Of a stretch of DNA of 10,302 bases, positions 1 to 6,334 are shown one piece after another (position 1 is the stretch's first letter; the number at the start of each line of letters is the position of its first letter). The stretch is from JBOGFI01 sp050743365 (GTDB lineage: Bacteria; Actinomycetota; Acidimicrobiia; IMCC26256; JACDBD01). The notes under the pieces are model-generated. The model did not search any database. It saw only the letters and a list, made by a program, of their open reading frames with translations, and had not been told where the DNA came from. Position numbers and translations under genes: made by a program. The stretch covers positions 1 to 10,302 of the forward strand of contig JBOGFI010000003.1 in the NCBI GenBank assembly GCA_050743365.1. Reading direction: 5' to 3'.

Positions 1-126
1 GGCCAGCACCTTGATCGCCACGGCCGTCTCGAGCGCGTCGTCCTCGGCGAGCACGACGGTCGCGAACGTGCCCGTTCCGAGGAGACCCTTCGTCCGGTAG
101 CGCCCGATGGCGGGCGGCAAGCGCAT
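1..126 (-). CDS. Serine/threonine protein kinase, N-terminal fragment (runs off left edge)
   Basis: Only the first 42 codons are present. The start ATG (124-126) is preceded 8 nt upstream by a strong Shine-Dalgarno GGAGGAGGG (complement of 135-143). The protein enters the Hanks-type kinase domain almost at once. IGRYRTKGLLGTGTFATVVL contains the glycine-rich nucleotide loop (GTGTFATV, residues 17-24), and VAIKV (residues 36-40) carries the ATP-anchoring lysine of subdomain II. The family phosphorylates Ser/Thr residues of target proteins in the cytoplasm. The catalytic loop, any C-terminal sensor and any membrane segment lie outside the window. It follows an ECF sigma gene on the same strand after a 154-bp gap, so the two may be functionally paired (inference). 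Family assignment is firm; substrate unknown. Confidence 0.88.
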   Translation of the reverse strand, partial: MRLPPAIGRYRTKGLLGTGTFATVVLAEDDALETAVAIKVLA

Positions 127-187
127 CCGGCCGGCCCTCCTCCGCCTCGGTAGACCGAAGCTGAGAGCTTAGGGCATTACTACGCTC

Positions 188-216
188 TGTGAGACCGGTG
201 GCCGCATATGTGAGAC
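188..216. repeat. Pair of 8-bp direct repeats TGTGAGAC, 21 bp apart
   Basis: TGTGAGAC occurs at 188-195 and again at 209-216, both on the plus strand, in the 154-bp gap between the sigma gene (ends 281) and the kinase start (126). The 21-bp period is two helical turns, placing both copies on the same DNA face, as for sites of a dimeric or tandem-binding regulator. They lie 62-90 bp upstream of the kinase start, a sensible operator position. TGTGA also resembles a CRP half-site, but no inverted partner was found. No clear -10/-35 pair was identified in this gap. Function is inferred only. Confidence 0.35.
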
Positions 217-280
217 GGCGAACACTGTCCGTGGCAATAGCTCGCGACCAGAGCTCGACGCGTAACGGGAGTTACCGGCC

Positions 281-916
281 TCAGGCAGGCAGAGCGCGGG
301 ATTCGCGCAGCGTCACCGCCAGGCGAGCGCGTGCCCGCGCGATGCGCGAGCGGACGGTGCCCGGCGGCAAGTCGAGCCGCTGGCCGATCTCCTCGTACTC
401 GAGCTGGTCGACCTCCCGGAGCAGCAGGGCCTCCCGGAAGACCGCTGGCAGAGCCTCGATCGCCTGGTCGAGGGCGACCCGGTCGGTGACGAGCGAGCTC
501 AACGAGCGGGTGATGCCCGAGCGGTCCTCGGGCATGGCGCCGTCGGGCTCGTATCGGCGTCCCTGCCGGACCGTCGCCATGGCGGCGTTGCGGGCGACGC
601 GGTGCAGCCAGGTCGTGAAGCGAGCCTCGCCCCGGAACGTGTGGATCCCTCGCGTGACCGCCACGACCGTCTCCTGGGCGGCGTCTTCGACGCCGTACGG
701 GTCGCTCAGCACCGACCAGATCGCCCCGTGGGCCAGGCGGTACCGGTCGACGACGTAAAGAAGCTGCTCGAGGGACTCGCCCGAGCCCGCAGCGGCCGCT
801 CGAGCTATGGGCCCGAGTACGGCGTCGACACCGGCCCAGTCGCGCTCGTCGACGAGGTGTTGGAGTTGGTCACCGAGATCGCCTCGCGCGGTTCCCCGCG
901 CTGCCTCTCCTCGCAC
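281..916 (-). CDS. ECF-type RNA polymerase sigma-70 factor
   Basis: A 211-residue cytoplasmic protein that should direct RNA polymerase to its own promoter class. Region 2 spans about residues 50-118. EDAAQETVVAV is the region 2.2 core-binding helix, and FRGEARFTTWLHRVARN is the -10 melting/recognition part. Region 4 spans about residues 145-200, with LEYEEIGQRLDLPPGTVRSR as the -35-binding helix-turn-helix. The first ~48 residues are an extension ahead of region 2, longer than in minimal ECF factors. The start is a GTG (914-916); no better in-frame start was found. No canonical Shine-Dalgarno is visible, but TACGGT 7 nt upstream could be a -10 box of a leaderless transcript. No anti-sigma gene is adjacent. 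The next gene on the strand is a Ser/Thr kinase, matching described ECF groups controlled by kinases rather than anti-sigma factors (inference). It is transcribed away from the NACHT gene. Confidence 0.88.
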   Translation of the reverse strand: MRGEAARGTARGDLGDQLQHLVDERDWAGVDAVLGPIARAAAAGSGESLEQLLYVVDRYRLAHGAIWSVLSDPYGVEDAAQETVVAVTRGIHTFRGEARFTTWLHRVARNAAMATVRQGRRYEPDGAMPEDRSGITRSLSSLVTDRVALDQAIEALPAVFREALLLREVDQLEYEEIGQRLDLPPGTVRSRIARARARLAVTLRESRALPA

Positions 917-922
917 ACCGGC

Positions 923-953
923 ACCGTAGCCGCGCCCTGCGGTCAGGCTGACC
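923..953 (-). promoter_or_regulatory. Candidate leaderless promoter and 13-bp palindromic operator of the ECF sigma gene
   Basis: In the 138-bp divergent region (917-1054), positions 941-953 form a perfect palindrome, GGTCAG-G-CTGACC (6-bp arms, 1-nt centre). On the minus strand TACGGT (928 to 923) is a reasonable -10 hexamer whose expected start point falls on the GTG start codon at 916. The palindrome occupies the position of its -35 element, and no TTGACA-like -35 is present. A repressor, activator or alternative sigma factor could therefore act here. It could also affect the divergent NACHT gene. Palindrome seen directly; promoter role inferred. Confidence 0.35.
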
Positions 954-1054
954 TCGCCGAACGGCCGACAGCAAGACCTAGGCTGTCGCGCGACGGGACG
1001 TTGGCGGCGACCACGGGCGGGCTTTCAGGCGCGGCCGCTTCCGGGGGTGCTCAG

Positions 1055-4000
1055 GTGAGTGATCGGGAACCCACCCGCTCCAATTCGCTGGTGGCCAGTC
1101 CGGGCGACTCCCGGTTCCTCGACACCCTCGCCCGACGGTTCTACGCGGTGATGTTCACCGACATCAAGGACTCCACCGGGTACTACACGAGGGCCGGCGA
1201 CGTCGCTGGTCGCCTCAAGGTGCGGCGCCACGACGAGCTCCTCTACCCGATCGTCGCGGAGCACGCCGGCCAGGTCGTCAACCACACCGGCGACGGACTG
1301 CTCGGGGCCTTCGACGAGCCGAACGACTGTTGCCGGGCCGCCGTCGTCATGCAGCAGGCTCTCGCGCGCCAAAACGAAGAGGTGGGCGACAAGGAAGACG
1401 AGTTGCACGTGCGCGTCGCTGCTCACGCCGGCGTGGGTCTACGGGACCCGGACAACGTGTTCGGCCAGATCGTCAACGCGGCGGCCCGCATCCAGCTCGT
1501 GGCCGACCCGGACCAGATCGTGATCTCCGGCGCGCTGTACGCCCACCTGGGTGAGGGGCTGCAGCAACGCTGCAGCTTCCTCCAGGAGCGCGAGCTGCGC
1601 GGCACCGGCCAGGTGCACCGCCTGTACGAGCTGGCGTGGTCGGCGGGCGAGCCGCTCCTCCCGCAGTCCTGGGGAGCGGAGCCGTGGCTGCCGACGAGCT
1701 CGTCCGCGCCCATTCGGGTCGACCGGTTGCGGGCCCATCCGGTGACGGCCCTGTGCGTCGACATCGAGCAGAGCAGTGCGCTCCGGGATCGGCTCGCCGG
1801 CGCCATGCCGGCCGTGCTCCGCCGGTACGAGGAGATCGTGGGCGCGTCCGTCGAGCGCTTCGGGGGCAACAGCCAAGGTGTCGCCGGCGACACCGTGCGG
1901 GCGACCTTCGGCGACGCCGGCCTCGCCTGCCACGCGGCCGTAGAGGTCCAGCGGGCGCTCACGACCGAAGATTGGTCGCTGAGCGCAGGGGGGCTGGACA
2001 CACTCCGCGCCCGCATCACCATTCACAGCGCCGTCGAAGGCGAGTCGGACCAGGAGGTGATCGAGCGCGCCGCCCGGTTGAGCTCGGCCGGGCACGGCGG
2101 ACAGATCCTGCTGACGGCCGATGCGTACGGAGCGCTGCGCGATCGCCTCCCCGAATCACTCGAGATCCGGGCCTACGGGAACAGGGTGCTCCAGGACCAT
2201 CGGTACTCCGAGAGCATCGTCGAGTTGGTCGTGCCCGACCTGCCGGCGACGGATCCGGTCCTCCGGACGTCACCCGAGCGTGCGCCGAGCCACCGGATCC
2301 GGTTCGGCGCTCGGGCCGACGAGCGACCGGCGGCGCAGGTCCTGGAGAGCGTGCTCGCCGCAGTACGAGCGGACGGCGGCGTGGTCACCGTGAGCGACCA
2401 CGAGGCCCGCGCCCTCGCCCGAGAGAAGCCGGCCGACCTGGAGCGCTACCGCGTCAGCCGGGTGATCGAGTGGTCGCAGCCCCGTTACCAGCTCGACTCG
2501 CGCTTCGTGCAGCTCAGCCTGCTCGTCGACAAGGGAGAGGCCGCCGAGGGTGAGCGCTGGCGGGTGAGCGAGCGGCCGATCGAGGACGTCCGGGACCTGC
2601 TCGTGGAGATCGACGAGCCGGCCGCGGTCGTGCTCGGACCACCGGGAGCGGGCAAGAGCACGATCCTGCGACGGCTCGAGCTGGATGCGTCGCTCGCAGG
2701 TCTGCGCAGCGGAGCGGAGACGGCCGTGGTGCCGTTCTTCGTGCCGCTCAACCAGTACCGACCCGAGCAAGACGGCGAGTTCCCCGCGCCGGGCGACTGG
2801 CTGCGCGAGCTCTGGGCGACTCGCTACCCCGCACTGCCGTCGCTCGCCGCGCTCGAGCAGCAGAGCCGCGTGCTCTACCTGCTCGACGGCCTCAACGAGA
2901 TGCCGACGTCGGGCGAAGCGGACTTCCGGCGCTGCATCCGGCTGTGGAAGAGGTTCGTCGAGGGCAGCCTCGACCGGGCGTCGGGCAACCGGTTCGTGTT
3001 CTCGTGCCGGAGCCTCGACTACTCGGCCCCGCTCTCGTCGCCCGGCCTGCGTGTGCCGCAGGTGCGTGTCGAACCCATGACCGACCGTCAGGTACGGCAG
3101 TACCTCAAGCTGTATTCGCCGTCTCACTGGGTCGACATCTGGGAGGAGATCTCGGGGTCGAACCAGCTCGACCTGTTCCGGTCCCCCTTCTTCCTGAAGC
3201 TGCTCGTGGACCAGGTGGAGACCCAGGGCCAGATCCCCAAGGGGCGGGCCGGGCTGTTCACGGGGTTCGTGCGCCAGGCGGTCAGGCGCGAGCTGGAGCG
3301 CGACAACAAGCTGTTCGACGACGAGGCGCTGATCGCGGCGCGGGACCGCCGGCGCATCGTCGCCTGGCAGTGGACCGACCCATACGCACTACCCGCGCGC
3401 GGGGCTCTCGTGCCCCTGCTCGAGCGCCTGGCCTACGCGATGCAGCAGTCAGACGCCGGCACCGAGGCCTCGCAGGTGCGCGTCCACCTCGACGTCGCGC
3501 TCGACATCATCGACCACGACCGAGGTGAGGCCGTCCTGATGGCGGGCGCGGCCCTTTCGATCCTCGACGAGAGCAGCGCCGAGGAGGTGCTGTTCACGCA
3601 TCAGCTCGTCCAGGAGTACTTCGCCGCTCGCCGGCTGGCCACGGGTCTCGACGTCGAGCTCGTGCGCCTACCCTGGCGCGCCCTCGAGGTGCGGCCGAGC
3701 CTGCCCGAGGTGGTGGCGTCCCTCGCGCCCGCCGACCCGCTGCCACCGCTCCCTGGCACCGGGTGGGAGGAGACGACGCTGCTCGCCGCGGCCATGGCGC
3801 CCAACCCCGACCGGTTCATCCGCACGGTCGCCGACGTGAACCTCGTGCTGAGCGGGCGGTGCGCCGCGCAACCCGAGCTCGGGGATCGCCTTGCGCCCGA
3901 GCTGACGACCGAGCTTCGCCGCCGCCTGGCCGCCCGAAGCCGAGACGCCCAAGCCGACCTGCGGGCCCGGATCGCCGCCGGCCTCACGCTCGGCCGGCTC

Positions 4001-5044
4001 GGGGGACCGCCGTTCGAGCTGGGCATCGGGCCCCGGGGGCCGTACCTGCTGCCGCCGGTCGTCGAGATCGAAGGCGGTCCTTACGTCATCGGCAGCGACA
4101 CGCCGTACCGGGACCGGGGCCATCCCCACCACGAGGAGACGCCGACCTGCACGGTCACGCTGGAGCCGTTCGCCATCGGCAAGTTCGCGGTCACCAACGG
4201 CGAGTGGAGCTACTTCATGGCCGGGGGTGGTTACGACGACGAGCGTTTCTGGGACGGCGACGAGGCCCGAGCGTGGTACCACGGCGAGGGGACGGTGGTG
4301 AACGTCCGCAACATGGCCCGCTTCTGGCGGAAGCGCTTCCTCGAGGATCCCGAGCTGGTGCAGCGCGAGTACGAGAGCGACCGCATGGAGCCGTCCACCT
4401 ACGAGCTCTGGAACCGGCGCCTCAACATGGACGACGAGGAGTTCGAGCATCATCTCGCCGAGTCGTTCCCAGCCGGCCGTCTGCGCGAGCCGCGCTTCTG
4501 GCGGACACCACGGTTCAACAACCCGATGCAGCCCGTCATCGGCATCAGCTGCTTCGAAGCCCGGGCCTACACCCGCTGGCTGGCCGAGCAGTCCGGGCTG
4601 CCCTTCCGTCTCCTCACCGAAGCCGAGTGGGAGGTGGCGGCCCGGGGCCGCGAGGGCCGCCGGTTCGCCTACGGCAACACGTTCGACCCACTCCGCGGCA
4701 ACACCGTCGAGACACACGTGCGCGCCCCGACGCCGGTGGGCGTGTTCCCCGAGGGCGACACCCCCGAGGGTGTCGCCGACATGACCGGCAACACGTACGA
4801 CCTCACCGCCAGCCTGTGGGGTGACGACCCCAACGAGACCAGCTGGCCCTACCCCTACGACCCACGTGATGGGCGGGAGGAGCACGACATGCCCGTCACC
4901 GTGAGCCGCGTGGGGCGCGGCGGAGCGTGGTACCTCGGGGAGGTCCATGCGCGCGCCTCGTATCGGGGACGGGACCGGTACGAGCTGCGTCCCGACGACT
5001 GGCTCAACTATCGCGGCTGCAGAGTGGCGCTGGCGCGCAGTTGA
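1055..5044 (+). CDS. Tandem class III nucleotidyl cyclase - NACHT NTPase - SUMF1/FGE-fold fusion protein
   Basis: A 1329-residue multidomain signalling protein. Cyclase domain 1 (about residues 29-190) keeps both metal-binding aspartates (FTDIKDS D36, TGDG D80) and the transition-state pair in VNAAAR (N141, R145), so it is predicted active in making cAMP or cGMP. Cyclase domain 2 (about 230-395) has D236 and D279 but IERAAR, with E337 in place of Asn and R341 kept. A NACHT-type STAND NTPase follows. Walker A is GPPGAGKST (528-536), Walker B is LLDGLNE (609-615), a sensor-1-like FVFSCRS comes after, and FTHQLVQEYFAARRL (847-861) marks the winged-helix end. An alpha-helical stretch leads to a SUMF1/formylglycine-enzyme fold (about 1002-1329) that lacks the catalytic cysteines. 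No signal peptide or membrane segment is seen. The GTG at 1055 is chosen because a GGGGG tract lies 7 nt upstream and the cyclase domain starts soon after; GTG 1091 is an alternative. Upstream open frame back to 602 is antisense to the sigma gene. Domain order suggests sensing (SUMF1), oligomerising switch (NACHT) and nucleotide signal (cyclase). Confidence 0.9.
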   Translation: MSDREPTRSNSLVASPGDSRFLDTLARRFYAVMFTDIKDSTGYYTRAGDVAGRLKVRRHDELLYPIVAEHAGQVVNHTGDGLLGAFDEPNDCCRAAVVMQQALARQNEEVGDKEDELHVRVAAHAGVGLRDPDNVFGQIVNAAARIQLVADPDQIVISGALYAHLGEGLQQRCSFLQERELRGTGQVHRLYELAWSAGEPLLPQSWGAEPWLPTSSSAPIRVDRLRAHPVTALCVDIEQSSALRDRLAGAMPAVLRRYEEIVGASVERFGGNSQGVAGDTVRATFGDAGLACHAAVEVQRALTTEDWSLSAGGLDTLRARITIHSAVEGESDQEVIERAARLSSAGHGGQILLTADAYGALRDRLPESLEIRAYGNRVLQDHRYSESIVELVVPDLPATDPVLRTSPERAPSHRIRFGARADERPAAQVLESVLAAVRADGGVVTVSDHEARALAREKPADLERYRVSRVIEWSQPRYQLDSRFVQLSLLVDKGEAAEGERWRVSERPIEDVRDLLVEIDEPAAVVLGPPGAGKSTILRRLELDASLAGLRSGAETAVVPFFVPLNQYRPEQDGEFPAPGDWLRELWATRYPALPSLAALEQQSRVLYLLDGLNEMPTSGEADFRRCIRLWKRFVEGSLDRASGNRFVFSCRSLDYSAPLSSPGLRVPQVRVEPMTDRQVRQYLKLYSPSHWVDIWEEISGSNQLDLFRSPFFLKLLVDQVETQGQIPKGRAGLFTGFVRQAVRRELERDNKLFDDEALIAARDRRRIVAWQWTDPYALPARGALVPLLERLAYAMQQSDAGTEASQVRVHLDVALDIIDHDRGEAVLMAGAALSILDESSAEEVLFTHQLVQEYFAARRLATGLDVELVRLPWRALEVRPSLPEVVASLAPADPLPPLPGTGWEETTLLAAAMAPNPDRFIRTVADVNLVLSGRCAAQPELGDRLAPELTTELRRRLAARSRDAQADLRARIAAGLTLGRLGGPPFELGIGPRGPYLLPPVVEIEGGPYVIGSDTPYRDRGHPHHEETPTCTVTLEPFAIGKFAVTNGEWSYFMAGGGYDDERFWDGDEARAWYHGEGTVVNVRNMARFWRKRFLEDPELVQREYESDRMEPSTYELWNRRLNMDDEEFEHHLAESFPAGRLREPRFWRTPRFNNPMQPVIGISCFEARAYTRWLAEQSGLPFRLLTEAEWEVAARGREGRRFAYGNTFDPLRGNTVETHVRAPTPVGVFPEGDTPEGVADMTGNTYDLTASLWGDDPNETSWPYPYDPRDGREEHDMPVTVSRVGRGGAWYLGEVHARASYRGRDRYELRPDDWLNYRGCRVALARS

Positions 5045-5123
5045 CTGGACCGGAACTCAGGGGAGAGCGGGTGGTTGGGACGGCACTGCAGTCTCGATCG
5101 ACCATGCACGCGTCTCCGGTGGC

Positions 5124-5657
5124 ATGACCAGGCTCGTCCCCTCGATCGGATGGGGACTGGCCGTTGGTGCGAGCCTGCTCGTGGGCGCTCTCGCCGCGGC
5201 TCGGATCACGCTGCCCGAGCGCACGGCCGCCACCATCACCGCCTTCGGCGGCGGCGTCCTTCTCGCTGCCGTTGCGCTGGAGCTCGTGCCCGAAGCCGAC
5301 GAACGGGCTGGTCTCGGGCTCACCGCGCTCGGGCTCCTGAGTGGGACCGTCCTCTACGTCGGGGCCGACGCGTGGCTGTCGCGCCGGGAGTCTTCCGAGG
5401 CAATGCGTCGCTCGGGCCACGCCGCCGCGGCTGGGCAGGCGATGATGATGCCGTCGAGCCATGGCGAGGCGGCTCGCGGAGAAGCCATTGCGGCGGGGAT
5501 CTTCGTCGACGGTGTTCCCGAGTCGATCGCGCTCGGCCTGACCGTGGCCGAGGGCAGCGTCGGCGTTGCCTTGCTGGTCGGCGTGCTCGTGGGGAATCTC
5601 GTGGAGTCCTACGGGGCGGTGAAGCCGATCCTCGCCGGCGGCTATCTGCTCAGTTGA
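5124..5657 (+). CDS. ZIP-family metal transporter, C-terminally truncated
   Basis: A 177-residue hydrophobic protein. Predicted membrane segments are near residues 8-28, 36-54, 65-84, 119-138 and 145-165. The conserved fourth segment reads EAIAAGIFVDGVPESIALGL, with the DGxPES form of the ZIP metal-site motif; a His-containing loop (HAAAAGQAMMMPSSHGE) precedes it. ZIP transporters move Zn2+ or other divalent metals across the cytoplasmic membrane, usually with eight segments in about 230-300 residues. This protein ends in GGYLLS just after segment five, so roughly the last third is missing. The stop lies 18 nt before a tRNA-Gly 3' relic, linking truncation to a recombination junction (inference). 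ATG 5124 begins the homologous region but has only a weak ribosome site. Probably a non-functional remnant, though a short functional form cannot be excluded. Confidence 0.7.
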   Translation: MTRLVPSIGWGLAVGASLLVGALAAARITLPERTAATITAFGGGVLLAAVALELVPEADERAGLGLTALGLLSGTVLYVGADAWLSRRESSEAMRRSGHAAAAGQAMMMPSSHGEAARGEAIAAGIFVDGVPESIALGLTVAEGSVGVALLVGVLVGNLVESYGAVKPILAGGYLLS

Positions 5658-5674
5658 GTCGGCGAGCGCCACTC

Positions 5675-5710
5675 TGGAGCGGACAACGGAACTCGAACCC
5701 GCGACCTCAC
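5675..5710 (-). other. tRNA-Gly 3'-end relic (putative integrase attachment site)
   Basis: Read on the minus strand from 5710: GTGAGGTC (end of anticodon stem plus variable loop), GCGGG-TTCGAGT-TCCGT (T arm), TGTCCGC (acceptor 3' strand), then TCCA. The encoded CCA, the U discriminator base and the GCGG-type acceptor closely resemble bacterial tRNA-Gly(GCC). The 5' half (acceptor 5' strand, D arm, anticodon) is absent: the sequence upstream is instead the operator of the next gene. The 53-61 pair is G-U rather than the near-invariant G-C, as expected of a decaying copy. Such 3' fragments are left at one end of elements inserted by tyrosine recombinases. With this orientation, element DNA would lie at higher coordinates and original host DNA at lower ones. 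Confidence 0.7.
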
Positions 5711-5719
5711 GGCCGGCCC

Positions 5720-5748
5720 TTGACAACAACCGTTGTCAGAGGGATAGT
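5720..5748 (+). promoter_or_regulatory. Leaderless promoter and inverted-repeat operator of the ArsR/SRPBCC operon
   Basis: A consensus -35 TTGACA (5720-5725) and -10 GATAGT (5743-5748) are separated by exactly 17 bp. A start point about 7 nt past the -10 box falls on the A of the ATG at 5756, predicting a leaderless mRNA. A perfect inverted repeat, TGACAAC-AACC-GTTGTCA (5721-5738), covers the -35 box and spacer. This is the expected position for repression of the operon by its own first product, an ArsR-type regulator. Elements seen directly; autoregulation inferred. Confidence 0.7.
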
Positions 5749-5755
5749 GGCCGGC

Positions 5756-6334
5756 ATGCACGACGTCGAGGTCATCGAGGACCCGGCCGCCGCCGCGGTG
5801 GCCCTCGACCCGATGCGGGCCCGGCTGCTGGCCGAGCTCGTGGAGCCCGGCTCGGCCGGCGCCCTCGCGCTTCGAATCGGCATCCCCCGGCAGAAGCTCA
5901 ACTACCACCTCCGGGCGCTCGAGGCGCACGGCCTGCTGGAGCTGACCGAGGAGCGCAAGTGGGGCGGTATCACCGAACGGGTGCTGCGGGCCACCGCCGC
6001 CACCTACGTCGTCTCGCCCGCCGCCCTCGCCGAGACCGCGGTGGACCCCGATCAGGCCGCCGATCGGCTCTCGGCCCGCTACCTCGTGGCCCTCGCGGGC
6101 CGCTTGGTGCGCGAGGTCGGCAGCCTCGCCCGCCGCGCCGACGCCGCCGGGAAGCGCCTGCCCACCATGGCCATCGACACCGAGATCCGCTTCCACTCGG
6201 CTGAAGACCGCGCGGCGTTCGCCGACGAGCTCACCGCCGCCGTGCTCGATCTCGCAGCTCGCTACCACCACGACGACGGGCGACCGCACCGCCTCGTCGT
6301 CGCCGCCCACCCCAAACCAGAGGAGACCCCATGA
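5756..6334 (+). CDS. ArsR-type winged helix-turn-helix transcriptional regulator
   Basis: A 192-residue predicted DNA-binding repressor. The ArsR-like winged HTH covers about residues 17-80: LDPMRARLLAELVEPGSAG forms the first helices, IPRQKLNYHLRALEAHGLL (43-61) is the turn and recognition helix, and TEERKWGGITERVLRAT is the beta wing. The C-terminal ~100 residues are helical and lack cysteine clusters of the metal-sensing ArsR type, so an organic ligand or none is more likely. ATG 5756 is favoured because it coincides with the predicted transcription start; GTG 5747 is in frame three codons earlier. The stop overlaps the next start (ATGA, 6331-6334), so it is translationally coupled to the SRPBCC gene. 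Paired ArsR and SRPBCC genes are common in actinobacteria. Confidence 0.88.
   Translation: MHDVEVIEDPAAAAVALDPMRARLLAELVEPGSAGALALRIGIPRQKLNYHLRALEAHGLLELTEERKWGGITERVLRATAATYVVSPAALAETAVDPDQAADRLSARYLVALAGRLVREVGSLARRADAAGKRLPTMAIDTEIRFHSAEDRAAFADELTAAVLDLAARYHHDDGRPHRLVVAAHPKPEETP

Noticed and set aside
602..1054. In-frame upstream extension of the cyclase-NACHT reading frame
   Set aside because: It is antisense to the well-supported ECF sigma gene and shows no domain; the cyclase domain begins just after GTG 1055.
3668..4948. Long open frame (426 codons) on the minus strand
   Set aside because: It lies opposite the NACHT/SUMF1 coding region, has compositionally biased sequence and no recognisable domain. 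This is typical of antisense open frames in GC-rich DNA.
4890..5044. Diversity-generating retroelement variable repeat
   Set aside because: The fold is compatible, but no reverse transcriptase, accessory gene or template repeat is visible in the window, so the claim is not made.
4947..5123. Upstream extension of the ZIP reading frame into the end of the NACHT gene
   Set aside because: Homology-like hydrophobic sequence starts at ATG 5124; the upstream part overlaps the NACHT gene's 3' end and shows no transporter features.
5045..5123. Terminator after the cyclase-NACHT gene
   Set aside because: No stable GC hairpin with a T tract could be found in this 79-bp gap.
5675..5760. A complete tRNA gene on the minus strand
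   Set aside because: The 5' acceptor strand, D arm and anticodon arm are missing; the space is taken by the operator and promoter of the ArsR-type gene.
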